From: Chenopodium formosanum
Taxonomy: Eukaryota > Streptophyta > Magnoliopsida > Caryophyllales > Amaranthaceae
Assembly: GCA_024500155.1 (NCBI GenBank)
Contig: CM044862.1
Coordinates: forward strand, 47,192,001 to 47,256,000
Direction of reading: 5' to 3'
DNA length: 64,000 bases
In this document: positions 33,158 to 44,681 of the stretch, in pieces
How positions within the stretch are numbered: position 1 is the first letter of the stretch
Layout: every line of letters begins with the position of its first letter
Made by a program: the position numbers and the translations under genes
Notes under the pieces: model-generated
Seen by the model: the letters and a program-made list of their open reading frames with translations, nothing else
What the model was told of the DNA's origin: nothing
Database searches by the model: none

Positions 33158-36081
33158 TCAAGGGAGAGCCTCTTTAGTGGCAGCCGGCTTGTCATCCTTC
33201 GGCTGCTCTTCCTCCTTTTTCTCTGGCTCCTCCGCCTGATCCTCCTCCTCGCTGCCCGAGGACGACTCCCCAGAAGAGTCGGACCTAGAACTTTCCTCGG
33301 CCTCAGCATTCTCAGCCTCTTCAATAAGGCGAGCGTCGAATGCTTTGCTGGCTTCGTCAAATTTGAATTTCCAAATCTGGTAGTCCAAGTCCGGCTGTAC
33401 AGCCGTCCAAGTGTCCCGCATGATGGCTTCATAATCGCTCATCATTTGCTTAACAAGAGCTTCTCTCTCTTGATCAGCCACGGACTCAAACTTGGACTTC
33501 AGCTGATGCTCCTGGTTGCTGAGGCGCTGCTCCAGGCGGCCCACTTTCTGCTTGGCTCTCTCGGCCTCTTCTTTGGCATCTTGAAGAGGCTCGAGCTTCT
33601 CCTTAAGAGTTGAAATATCTTTCTTAAGGGAAGTGATGCGCAGGCGGGCCGAGTCCAGGTCCTTCTTCACTTGCATATTGGTCTCCGCCTGTGAATACAT
33701 CATATCAAGCGTCAGATACTCATTCTGAGCAATATCAAATTGAGCTCGATCCAAGGCGGACTTGGCCCGAGCTTTGGCGACTGTTACCTCTTTGGATTTC
33801 TCCTTGAGGGGTTGCCTGAGCCCTTGGACGCGCAGCATGGCCTGTAAAAGAACCGAATGATTAAAACCAGGCGGAAAAAGGAGTAATGCTAAAAAATTGC
33901 TTGAGCCAAGACTCATACCTCGCAGAGGTTCCCCAAGATGCCATCCAAGTCAAGGGTGCCGACTCCTCTGACAGACGCCTTGTCGTCAGGATCAACTGCC
34001 CTAAGCATGGACTTGGCCATCTGGACCACAGTCGGCCTCTGCACAGGAACTGAGAAGGAGAGAAAGTAAGAAAAATAACTCAAGTACACCCAAATGAAAG
34101 AACAATAGGGGCGGATGGATTTTACCGTCGTCCTTCTGTTCCTCCTCTCTCCCCAGGCTCCTCTTCTCTCCTGCTGAGCCGACAGCAGTGGTGGGTTGCT
34201 TAAAGCCACCCTTCGATGCCCTCTGAGCATCCGGTTTGCTGATCTCCTTTTCAGCATTGAGAGAAGAGGCGTCTGGGCCCTTCTGGGGCTTATGAGCAAC
34301 GTGCTTCCGGCCGCCCTTGCCGGATGCGCTCACATCACCCGCCCTTGTCTTTTGGACTTTGGGGTCGGATGGTTTTGAAGGAGATTTGGAAGGCGTACCC
34401 TACATCCACACAAGATAAACGCAAGTTAGAAATCATTCGGGCAAATTTAATATTGGTCAGAAATGACAGTATAACAATTTTCTACCTTGGAGGTGCCGCC
34501 AGTTTTCTGTTCGTCCACTTTGGTGTGGGTGGTTGCTTCTGCCCTGTTTAAAACATTTGACCTATATCGAGCAGCAGATACAGCCGGCTTCCTTGTGGTC
34601 GAGAGCTTTTCCATTGCTTTATCTGCAAAAATAAACAAGTGATTAGCATCATTACACAAGTACTGAAAAGCAGAAGTAATTGCATATAAAACAGACGGCC
34701 GACTACCTCTCGGCATCTCAGAACTTAGCCCACAGGCGGCTAAGAATGTCCCTTCTTCAAACCACTTGTACAAAGGGAGATAGCATTAAGGGGTGACCTC
34801 CTTGTCCCCCTCATCATTCGTCCACACGGACACGGTAAACAACCCCGCGTCCATGATCTCCTCCTTTGCCTGCTTAGGAATAGGCGGCAATGCGCTCCTG
34901 CCTGCTAGGAGAGGTGGATCCTTATTCCACCTATTATACTTTTGGTTCAGGCGGCTGTCGGCAGACTTGACTATATAAAACTTAGTCCTCCAGTCTTTCC
35001 ACTTGTTCTCTTTGCCAACAGCCATCATGTACCCCTTGCAAGTGGTTAAGGTGTACCAGCCTTCACCGCCCCTAGCAGGCGCCCTGCTCAGATAGTGCAT
35101 GTCGGCGAACGCTTCAAAGCTCGCCTCCACCTGCAGCATCTCACAGGCGGCAACGTACCCCAGAATATTGATCCAGGAGTTGGGTACAAGTTGCCAGATA
35201 CCCAGTTGGTATCCGTCCAAGATCCTCTCCACGGCCGGATGGAGAGGGAAGCGGAGCCCAGCCTGGAAGGCCGCTTCATAGCAGCCGAATGCTTTGTCTT
35301 GATAGCTGGCCAGGCTCGGCCAGGTTATGGTGTCGCCCTCGTTAGGGACCGACAAAGTGTAGCCATAGCCTAGGACGACCTTGCGCCTAAAATTGGCAAG
35401 GCCGGATGCCATGGCACTCCGCCTGCCTGGCGGAACATGCTGATAGTAGGGGGCTCTCTCCAAGCGCCTGGAAGCACTCGGCTCGGCCCAGCTTTCCCCC
35501 CTATCCACTGCCAGGGACTCTCTGGCAGAATCTATGTTTGATCTAGCCTCCTCTGAAGCTACGGAGGCATTCTCTGAAGAAGATGACGAGGCCGACTCGT
35601 CATCAGAGCTCTCATCAGAGCTAGGGGACCGCCGACTAGTGCCAGCGGGGTCCTCCCCTAGACTCTCTTCCGGCGCCTGTCTAGAAGGCCCGTGTTGATA
35701 TTCTTCATCCGCCTCCCTCAGGATTCCATCACTGGGAGTTCCACTAGATGTGGGCGAATGGTAATAAGGGGGGGTTGGAGGAAGATAGGAAGGGCTGTCA
35801 GGGTGTTCCGACAGCTCACTTTGAGGCACTCTTATTGAGCCGTCTGAATAAACAGTCGACCCGTCCGAATGGTAGAAAACTCCATCGGAGCTACACTGCC
35901 TTGCTGTTCTTTTGGTCCTGGCCATAGTGTCCTGCACAGACACGGAAACGGTCGGATTCGGAGAAGTTCGCAAAGCAGGATCTTTGGCCAAGCATTCGGC
36001 ACTGCTAGTTCTAGATTCAGCCGTCCCCGGTGACCGGCTGATCACTACCCTACGCCGTGCCGCATGCAATTGGGGAACCAT
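33158..36081 (-). pseudogene. B antisense gene: H3-tail-like N-terminus, Transposase_28-like domain, coiled coil
   Basis: Exons (minus strand): 34707 up to 35925 or 36081, then 34486-34622, 34126-34399, 33919-34038 and 33158-33841. All have GT/AG borders, though the exon 3/4 phase does not close cleanly. A 202-bp leader intron (35932-36133) would remove the upstream ATG at 36081 and make 35925 the first ATG: MARTKRTARQCSSDG. Then comes an acidic Ser-rich segment and a domain like Pfam Transposase_28 (RFPLHPAVERILDGYQL, LVPNSWINILGYVAACEMLQ, WKDWRTKFYIVKS). The last exon is a coiled coil with an acidic tail. A CAA-to-TAA change at 34786-34788 truncates this copy. Confidence 0.82.
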
Positions 36082-36133
36082 TTTTTCGAAAACAAAGAAA
36101 AAATGAAGAGTAAAAAGTAAATACAGGCGTTAC
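35932..36133 (-). other. Predicted leader intron of the antisense gene in B
   Basis: The donor is AAAG|GTAACG at 36133 and the acceptor CTGTGCAG ends at 35932, six bases before ATGGCC. The 5' half is T-rich, as in plant leader introns. In C the same intron is 54359-54560, also 202 bp. Prediction only; no transcript evidence. Confidence 0.6.
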
Positions 36134-36417
36134 CTTTAGAAGAAGGGAGAAAGACGCCTGGTTGACTAAAGAACAGTCGAACTGATAGCCGAGTGTCGGA
36201 TGCTTGAAAAACTCTTAGGGAATTTTGAGATTCTTTAAGTCAAAAAGTCCAAGATTCTCCAGAGATTCGCCAAGGTGTGAATCCAAGAGGGGGGTCAAAC
36301 CTTACTATTTATAGGAGGGTAAAAACCCTAATTTTTCTCTCCAGTAATTTTTTGAATCTGACCACTCAGATACTGACACCTGTCACAGGAGTCACGTGCA
36401 ATGCACGTGTCCCCTGT
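36134..36417. other. B region upstream of the antisense gene
   Basis: Presumed promoter of the antisense gene. TATTTATAG at about 36304-36312 (CTATAAATA on the minus strand) is a possible TATA box. CACGTG occurs at about 36393 and again at 36404, the second inside GCACGTGTCC. Confidence 0.5.
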
Positions 36418-36427
36418 GAGGGGCAAA
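36418..36427 (+). other. Polypurine tract of B
   Basis: GAGGGGCAAA directly before the 3' LTR; the same sequence borders the LTR of C (54067-54076, minus strand). Confidence 0.75.
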
Positions 36428-37070
36428 TGATTTGGGTATTTTTATACCCGGCCAGGTGGCCCAACCAGGAAGTGCCACGTGTCCTCCATATAGGTGCCAT
36501 TTGGACCTATGGAGTGATGACACGTGGAGGGTGGACCCTTCTCCGTCCTACGTGGACTGAAGGTCCAGCAGGGACCATTCAGTCGGCGACACGTGTCACC
36601 CAAAAGGTGCTTCAGAATCCTTTTGGGCACAATGACACGTGTCACTCAGGTATTAGCCTGGGATGGCGGCCTTCTAAAGCCCAAATCCCGAGGCGCTGCA
36701 AAACGGCGTGACCTAACTCCTAGGTCATCAGATCCTAGGAGGGCGCACCTTTCCCTATAAATAGGGACGTTACGTCATTTATGACGGGGACGAAAAAAAA
36801 AAGAGAGAATTCTTGACACACAACACGAGTCAATACGTCACTTACCACAGAGCTGTCGTTTTCAAGGAACACACAGCACTTTACTTGAGCTTGGAATCCA
36901 AGCAGATAACTTTACTTCCGCACGTTTCATCTTCGAAGATTTACTGACTTAATCTTCGGAGGCGGACCACCGACCATCCGGCGGTCCGTTTGCTTTGCAG
37001 GTACAGGCATCCTCAGTTGAATCCAGTTTCAGTGTTGTAACTCTCCCGAGGGACAAAAACCCCCGAAACA
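36428..37070 (+). repeat. B 3' LTR
   Basis: 643 bp. By eye it differs from the 5' LTR at 36479 (CACGTG against CACATG), by a single C near 36656, and at CCACCGACC against CCACTGACC. TATA box at 36756-36763. CATTC follows at 37071-37075. Confidence 0.95.
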
Positions 37071-37075
37071 CATTC

Positions 37076-38279
37076 CATATACCAAGGAAAATAGCGTATT
37101 TCCTGTTGATGTACTGATTGACGTGCGGTAACCCCACAATGCGAAGTGAAGTTTGTCAGTCCAATCTTTATAATTTTCCGTCATTTTCTCGGTGATAGTC
37201 TTTAAATTTTTATTAGCTGCCTCGACTGCTCCATTTGCTTAAGGTCTATAAGGGGAAGAATGATGATGTTGAATGACGTATTTTTGTAGCAATTCTTCAC
37301 ATTCGACTTGAAAGTGAGTTCCATTGTCACTTATCATTTCATGTGGGACTCCGTATCGGCAAATAATATTTCTCTCGATAAAGAGTGCTACATGTTTTGC
37401 AGTGAGTTTAGCATATGATTGCGCTTCGACCCACTTTGTGAAGTAATCAATTGCTACTAGAATAAATTCGTGGCCTCCTGTTCCTGGGGGAGTGATTTTG
37501 CCAATGATGTCAATTCCCCATGTAGAGAATGGCCATGGCGATGTGTAAGTATAGAGCAAAGATGGAGGGACATGTTGTAAATTGGCGTAAATTTGGCATT
37601 TAGGGCATCTTTTTACATATTGATGGCAATCCATATTCATTGTAGTCCAATAATATCCTTCTCGCATTATTTTCTGGACTAACATTTTGCCATTTACATG
37701 AGTGCCACAGATTCCTTCGTGGACTATTCTCATTGCTCTATGTGCATCCATCTTTCCTACACATAAGAGAGCTCGACCTTTAGGTACCCTTTCATGTAGC
37801 TCGTTGTCTATGAGTACGTATTGGGAAGCCAAAAGCCTTAATGCTCGTTTTGCTCTTTTGTCAGCATGAAGAGGGTATTCTCCTTTGGTGACATAGTTGA
37901 GTATGTCCGTGTACCACGGTTCTTCTTCTTCTTCTTCTTCTTCGCCTTGGACTAATTCGTCGTCTTCTATAGCCTGGATGTATGCTGGTTTGTGCCTTTT
38001 TTCTATAGTTAGAGGCATTTGCTCGATTTCCGTGGGAATCCTAACCATTGAGGCTAATCTTGCCAAGGCATTGGCAAATTGGTTTTCCACTGTAGGTAGA
38101 TATGTATATTCTACCTTGTCTAATTGATCGGTAAGAGGTTCCATATAGGTTTGATAAGGGGCTAGACTTTCGCTCCTTACCTTCCACCTTTTAGATTTCT
38201 GATTGATGATCAAAGAGGAGTCTCCGAATATCCTTAACTTCTTTATTCCCAATGCCAAAGCTGTTTCAAGGCCTACCAC
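37076..38279 (-). pseudogene. pol: A2 integrase, main part, and end of RNase H
   Basis: From 38279 it encodes MVGLETALALGIKKLRIFGD (end of the second RNase H). It continues with the zinc-binding region (HEGICGTHVNGKM ... CPKCQIYANLQ), then the catalytic-core segments FSTWGIDIIGKI and ISDNGTHF. It is open from 38279 to 37239, where a stop lies just after the SSPYRP segment. This region keeps the segment deleted in A1. Insertion B splits it from the C-terminal part at 24868-25266. Confidence 0.9.
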
Positions 38280-38979
38280 GCATGCTTCATATTCAGCAGC
38301 ATTGTTGGTAACGTCGAAATCAAGCTTTATGGAGATTGGAACGTGCTCTTCTTTAGGTGATACTAGTAGTACTCCAACGCCACATCCCTTTTGGTTTTAG
38401 GCTCTGTCGAAATACAAGGTCCCAAGTATCATCTTCAGTAACCATTAGGTCTTCATCTGGAAATTCATTGTCCTGTATTGGCGTCGAGTCTTCTATTGGA
38501 AAATCTGCTAGAAAGTTTAACACCACAGATCCTTTAATAGCTTTTTGTGACATAAACCTTACATCAAACTGGGCTTGATTGACTATCCATCTTGATATGC
38601 GTCCATTGAGTGTAGATTTCTCGAATAGATACTTGAGTGGATCTAATCGGGAGACTACAAAAAGGGTATGCACCAACATGTAATGTCTTAACTTAGTTGT
38701 GGCCCACACCAAGGCGAGGCACAATTTCTCGAGCAGTGTATAGCGTGCTTCATATTCGAGCATCTTTTTACTTAGGTAATAGATTGCGTTCTCTTTGCCT
38801 TCTACCTCTTATGCTAGCATGGCTCCCATTGTCTCTTTGGTTACCGTCAAATATAACCTAAGAGGTATTCCGGGAAGTGCTGGTGCTAATACGGGAGGAT
38901 TTGCGAGATAGGCTTTGATATTTTCAAAGGCTTTTTGACACTCATCATCCCATATTACTGGTACATTTTTCTTGAGATT
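38280..38979 (-). pseudogene. pol: A2 RNase H domains
   Basis: First RNase H: YTLLEKLCLALVWATTKLRH and LNGRISRWIVNQAQFDVRF. The second starts near 38400 but is frameshifted around 38390-38410 (the DGVSNQ region). A stop at about 38807 and the solo LTR at 38980 separate it from RT. Confidence 0.85.
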
Positions 38980-40086
38980 TGATCGAGGATTTAAGTAGTG
39001 TCGTTAGTCTACTAACCCTAATCAAATTAACAATTTATAATACCTAAACTACCCTAATACGAGTATAGGGGTAAGTAAAGGGTCGAACCCAAAAGGACTA
39101 AGTGTATCAATCTATGCTAATTAGACTACTAGGAAAGCTTGTGAGGTAAAGAGAGGTTCAACTAACACTACGAAGAGCAAATAACTAAAACTAGGGAAAG
39201 TGGAATCCAATTACATCAATACATTCAACAACATCAAACAATTAGATGAAAATGACCTCAATTAGGACGATTAACACATTTAACTCACTCTCGCGCAATT
39301 AAGCATGTTAATTATCCTACTAAACTAATTCACCCTCGTTCAACTAGCCTAGCAAAGGTATGGAAGAATTTAGACCCTCAAACAACTCACTTTCGCACAA
39401 TTGATTGAAAGCACGATTAAGAACATAGAATCAATTACCTAGAAAGATTCTAATCCATAAAAGCATCATCCATACACAATAATCAAGAAACAATTCCATA
39501 CTAACCACAATCAATCATTAAATTAATTAACATAACCTTCATCCATTTCCCTAGAACAAACCTAAACTAACATGGTGAACAAAAACAAGGAAAACAAGGT
39601 AAAATAATAATAAAAGCAAGAATCAACCACTAAACTAATTAATCTACTCAAATAAACAAATAAATAAGCAAAAACAATAATAAATGAAAGCAATAAAGGT
39701 GAGAGAAAGTTAGGAAGACTCATTGAATTTATGAGAGGAAAAATCCACAAATTTGCTTCTTCAAAATCCCAAAGACGCATAAGCCGCACAGCACCCCGCG
39801 CACAACAGATAACTTGGCTTCTTGATATCCTCTTTCTTTCGGCGCATAATTCCTACAAAACCAAAGCATGGAGATCAAAATAAAAACAAAGAAAATAAGA
39901 TAAATTAAATAAATTAAGAAAATAAGCTAAAAACTATTAAAAACCACTTAAATACTCGAAATCAAGATAAAAGACGAGAATAAGTAAATAAAGAAATAAA
40001 GGACAAAAAGGGTTAAATTATTGGAAAAATAAGCCGAAAAACGACTCAATAAACACCCTAAAAAGTGGCATAAAAGTCACTTATCA
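38980..40086. mobile_element. Solo LTR (third family), short form, in A2 pol
   Basis: 1107 bp, starts TGATCGAGG and ends CACTTATCA. Flanked by AGATT (38975-38979) and AGCTT (40087-40091), a 5-bp duplication with one mismatch. It matches the ends of 11662-14048 closely but lacks most of the middle and has about 75 bp of different GC-rich sequence at 39775-39850. Confidence 0.82.
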
Positions 40087-41222
40087 AGCTTCTTGAAGAT
40101 TGGTTCACATATTGTCGTCAGTTTTGATATGAACCTACTTATGTATTGCAACCGGTAAATAAATCCTCGAATCTGTTTCTCAGTCTTGGGCGGCGGCATT
40201 GACATGATTGCTTTGATCTTGGTTTGGTCTACCTCTATTCCTCTAGAGCCTATGACGTATCCCAAGAGCTTGCCTGAGGTGACTCCAAAAGCACACTTTG
40301 ATGGATTCAACCTCATATTATATTTTCTTAGCCTTTCGAAAAATTTCCTTAAGGCTAGTTGATGTCCTAGACGGTCTTTTGATTTTACAATCATGTCGTC
40401 GACATATACTTCGACTTCTTTATGCATCATGTCATGGAGTAAGGCAGTTGCTGCATGTTGGTAAGTAGCACCCGCGTTTTTCAATCCGAATGGCATTACC
40501 GTGTAGCAGTAAGTGCCCCATGGCGTTATAAAAGTTGTTTTCTCCATGTCTTCTTCTGCCATGAGAATCTGGTTGTAACCTGTGTACCCATCCATGAACG
40601 AAAGAAGCGCGTGATTTTCCGTGTTATTTACCAGAATATCGATGTGCGGCAAAGGGAAGTCGTCCTTTGGACTTGCCTTATTTAGATCTCGATAGTCGAC
40701 ACACATCCTTACCCTTCCGTCTTTCTTTGGAACTGGGACGATGTTGGCGACCCATTAGGGGTATTTGGATACCTTGATGAAACCTGCAGTTATCTGTTTT
40801 TTAACTTCTTATTTTATTTTAAGGGCTACGTCGGGTTTCATTCGACGCAACTTTTGTTTTACAGGTTTCATTCCTAGAATTAGTGGTATAGTGTATTAAG
40901 CTATTTCTCTATTAATGTCTGGCATATCTTCATATGACCAAGCAAATACATCGATAAATTCTTTAAGTAAGTTAATTAAATCGGTTCTTTCTTGTTTATT
41001 CAATGTTAATCCGATTTTAACTTCTTTTTTATGAGTTGAATTATTCGAGATATCAACTGTTTCAGTCTCTTCAATTACTGGTGTTTTCTTTTCGAGTGTT
41101 TCCATTGCTTTAATAATTTCTTTGTCTTTTTTATTGTTAGTTAAGCAATGCTCGTCATCTTGGGTTAGAGAAGAACACGAGAAGTAAGGAGAATGAGAAA
41201 TATTATTGTACTCTGAGATCAT
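40087..41222 (-). pseudogene. pol: A2 reverse transcriptase
   Basis: Starts with an acidic linker (TPVIEETETVDISN), then the RT N-terminal part to DINREIA, where a stop lies at 40896-40898. After a second stop region near 40755 (a Trp codon lost), the block at 40092-40706 carries MCVDYRDLNKASPKDDFPLP, MPFGLKNAGATYQHA and YVDDMIVKSK. The solo LTR cuts it after EPIFKKL. Confidence 0.88.
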
Positions 41223-41263
41223 TACATCAAAGAGTGATATGTCCTCAAAGACTGGATCACTAA

Positions 41264-42100
41264 CTATCTTAGGAGAGGAAATAGGGGGGGAGGTGTTACT
41301 ACTAAAGACTTAGAGGATTCTAAAGGGAAAGACTCTGACTCGGACGCTGACTCGGACGACTCTTCAAACATCGGTCCTTGCCCCGTCGTTATGGATATCT
41401 TCCTTCCGCTTGGAGTAGTCACCTTGATAGTCTTGCGCCACCCTTGTAGTGATCCTTCAGCTGGAGTAATTAGCTTCGAGGGATCGAAGCTTTCACTTTG
41501 TAGGACTGTTTGAATGAGCGAGGAGTTATCCTCTTCATAAGTTGGCCCATTCTTTTCTCGCCCAAACAGTAATCCCATGACGTTAAAGTCAAAGCATGGG
41601 GGTGCTTTCTCCTTGTAGACGGGAGTTGGGATTTCGTCAGTGAAGTAGCAATCCAAGAAAATCTCGAATCCCGGTTGTCGTATGCCGTTTACAACAAATG
41701 GCTCGGGAAATTCATGGCATGGATAGTCCTCTCCTTCTTTTATGAATTGACCATTAAGCGTAAGGGGGTACTGATCCATTGGAATTGCTTTCTTTTGAAT
41801 GCGAGCGTCCCTACGTGCTTTCGACTTTTCCTGGGCTCGCTTGAGATCTTTCCGAGTCGGTTCGAAACCAAGTCCGAAAGTGTCTAACTTAGGGAGGCCA
41901 GGTAACTCCAGCGGTTTTACCGTTCCTTTCATCTTCCCTAGGGTCATCCCAGGAAAGTGTCCTTGTTCCTTCAGCATGGCATTGACAATCATGTTTGAAT
42001 GGGGGTCATGGTAAAGAGGGGTCCTTTCATCCTCCTGGATTAAGGAGACTTCTTTCGTTAAAGCCCCATAGGTCTTCATCATCCTCGTCGTGTTCCACAT
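41264..42100 (-). pseudogene. pol: A2 linker between protease and RT, frameshifted
   Basis: Collinear with 7419-8200 of A1. It includes PFVVNGIRQPGFEIFLDCYF, so the stop seen in A1 at 7806 is absent here. A one-base change near 42060 puts it out of frame with the protease. No recognised domain; ends in a Ser/Glu-rich run. Confidence 0.78.
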
Positions 42101-42887
42101 TAATAATTAGATTCTCTATGGACTTGATTCTCATAGGCGAAGCATCGATGGTGATTCGAATTCCTCCAACTATAGCTTTCACTTGTTGGTGGAGAGATGA
42201 AGGGACGACTTTTAGATCATGAAGCCAAGGGCATCCCAACAATAAGTTGAATGAAGCTTTGATGTCCACTACTTGGAAATTAGTAGCATGTTCTATTGCT
42301 CCTGCCGTCACATTTAGGGTAATCTTGCCAAGACCTTGACGGCGAGTATTATCGTAGGCTCTTATTCCTTGTGTGGACGAAGTTAAGTCTTCATCCCTTA
42401 TGTCGAGCATCCTCGCGGTTCTAAGTGGACAGACATTGATAGCCGATCCATTATCTACAAGAGTCATGGGAACATTCATCCTTTTGCAGACTACCGTGAG
42501 GTTTAATGCCTTGTAATGTTTGTCACCTTCTGGGGGTAAATCTTTGTCAGAAAAGGTGATGAAATTAATCGGACTAGGAAGGTCACTTGTGAGAAAGTTG
42601 GCTAGTCCCTCAGGAGTAGTGTCAAAATCTATCCCGATTTTATCCAAGGCATTCATTACAGCCAACCTATGCTCTCGAGATGTTGCCAGAAGTTTCCACA
42701 CATTCATCTTAACTTTTGTCTTCTTAAACTGTTTAACAATGTCATTGTCTTCGATGATAGGTATGGGAACTTGATGTATGGTGGGCATAGGTTGTGTTGA
42801 AACGGGAGGTGGCATTCTCCCAGATCTTGTGAGGACGTCTATTAATGAATCTTCGTCAGCCCAAATGTCATCTGTGGTGTATGACAC
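42027..42887 (-). pseudogene. pol: A2 aspartic protease region
   Basis: Contains MTLVDNGSAINVCPLRTARM with the catalytic Asp intact, then FNLLLGCPWLHDLKVVPSSL. Open for 286 codons until the frameshift near 42060. The catalytic segment is nearly the same as in A1. Confidence 0.85.
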
Positions 42888-42947
42888 AGAAGGTGAAGGT
42901 CCTACTATGTCCTTTACATAGATATCTTCTTCATCACTATCCCCAAC

Positions 42948-44681
42948 TCAATTAATGGTTGTATCCTCTTCTTGTTGAACTTGGACTAGTTTCTTTTCAT
43001 CAATCATTTTCTGTACCAAATCCTTGAATTTGAAACAGTTTTCTATAGTGTGACCCCCTGATTGATGATACTGACAGTAATATCTATCTGTCCTTTTCAA
43101 TGATTCGAATGGTCTCGGATCGAGATGTTTGATCTCGCCACTCTCGGAGAGCATTTCGAACATTTGCGCATATGGGATCCCAATTGGAGTGTAAATTCTA
43201 TTGCTCTTCTTAAGTCTTTCAGTGACTTGTAAGGGAAAATGCTTTGCCTCATAAGTCGTTCTCACTGGTGTGAATTCTCTTTTAGGTTAATCTTTCGGAA
43301 GTGGAAGCTCATCATATTTCTTATGAAGTTCGTTCATAACTTTGAGAGTTTCACGTAGTAGTTGTGATACCTCTCTCATAGACAGTGTGAGCAATTGTAT
43401 ATCTTCTTTATTCGTCGGTTCTGGAAGGTTATCCTTGACATCGAAAAAGATCTCCTCTTCTTTTTCTATGGCGCTGATTTCTTTGACAGGTCTAATGAGA
43501 GAGGATGGGTCAAACTCGTTTTCCTCATCGGAGATAGCCAGGGTATGAGCTAGAGGTGCATTGTCAATGCTTGGCTTCTTACTGGCAGGGGGCAACGGCA
43601 GTTTGTTGTTGTCGATCAAGTCTTGGATAGCTTCCTTAAGCTTCCAACAGTTTTCAGTAAGATGACCCCTACCTTGGTGATACTTGCAGTGTGCATTGGG
43701 GTTCTAATTAGCTGACCTCTTCTCAACTGGTGGGTCCCCAAATGGTCCAATAGGAGTTATAAGACCTTTTGCAATTAATCGATCAAACGTGATGTCATAA
43801 CTCATGCCAATAGGAGTGAAATTCTTCCTAAATGGTTTCTTCTGTCCTTGGTTGTTCATAGCAAGGACCTCTCCTAAATTAAAGGTGCTCACATTGTTTG
43901 AGTGGGCGGTTTTGGAAGAAGAAGGATTGTCGTTCTTCTTTCCTTTCCAGCCACTATTGGAGTTATTGTTGGCAGCTTTTAATTTAGCCAAGTCATCTTC
44001 AATATTGATCCAATTGTCATAAACAGCCTTGAAAGTATGGAGATTATTTTGATATTTGAGATGCTTGGAATATTTTTCTTGGAGATTTTTGATGAACAGT
44101 CTCACAGATTCTTTTTCACTTGGCACCTCAATCATCTTAGCTGAGGTTTCTCTCCACTTGTTAAAGAAAGAGGTAAAGCCTTCATTCTCTTTCTGTTTGA
44201 GGATTTCAAGTTCCCTATGGTCAGTCTCGACTTGAATGTTGCACTTGTACCTATCAACGAAATCGTTTGTTATCGACTCCCAGGTAGAGGTCTTTTCTTT
44301 CTCGAGAGAAAAGAACCATTGTTGGCAAACGGTCTCGAGAGATAGTGAGAACAGAGAGAGGAACACTTTCTTATCAATACCCTTGATACTCATTATGGTT
44401 TCGAATGCTCTTAAATGAAAGTATGGGTTGTCAGTCCCTCTGAATTTTGGGATGTCGTTGGCGTTGAACTTCTGCGGAAGAAAATCTTTGTCCACCGAGA
44501 CCCCTTGTGATATAAGCTCTTGAAATTTGTAGTCGCTAGACAATTTGCTTAAACTCTCTTTCATGAGGTCCATTTGTTGTTGCTTCACGGGATCATTGAT
44601 CTTAAGTGCGAGAAACTTCAGTGTCTCAGTCACGGTAGCCAGTTGGTTCTTAAGATCATTGACTTCTTCTTGTGTTGCCAT
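42948..44681 (-). pseudogene. gag: A2 gag
   Basis: Starts MATQEEVNDLKNQLATVTE at 44681. It is open for 325 codons with capsid motifs (VCQQWFFSLEKEKTSTWES, EGFTSFFNKWRETSAKM). Two knuckle-like motifs follow: CKYHQGRGHLTENC (about 43650-43690) and CQYHQSGGHTIENC (about 43035-43075), both C-X2-H-X4-H-X4-C. In-frame stops at 43704 (a Trp codon in A1) and 43287, and a final TGA at 42948 that A1 shares. It is the best-preserved family A gag here. Confidence 0.9.

Larger units (their letters stand above)
25272..37070 (+). mobile_element. B: complete Tat-lineage retrotransposon, second family, inserted in A2 pol
   Basis: 11.8 kb. LTRs at 25272-25915 and 36428-37070 are flanked by CATTC on both sides (25267-25271 and 37071-37075). 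Inside are a primer site, gag-PR, pol with two RNase H domains and integrase, then an antisense intron-containing gene, a polypurine tract and the 3' LTR. The LTRs differ by only two substitutions and one single-base indel by eye, so insertion was recent. The gag-pol frame nevertheless holds four stop codons beyond the conserved gag stop. Confidence 0.96.

Noticed and set aside
34786..36081. Upstream ATG at 36081 as the true start of the antisense gene
   Set aside because: Kept as an alternative only. The 202-bp leader intron conserved in B and C would remove it, and the second ATG has a better context.
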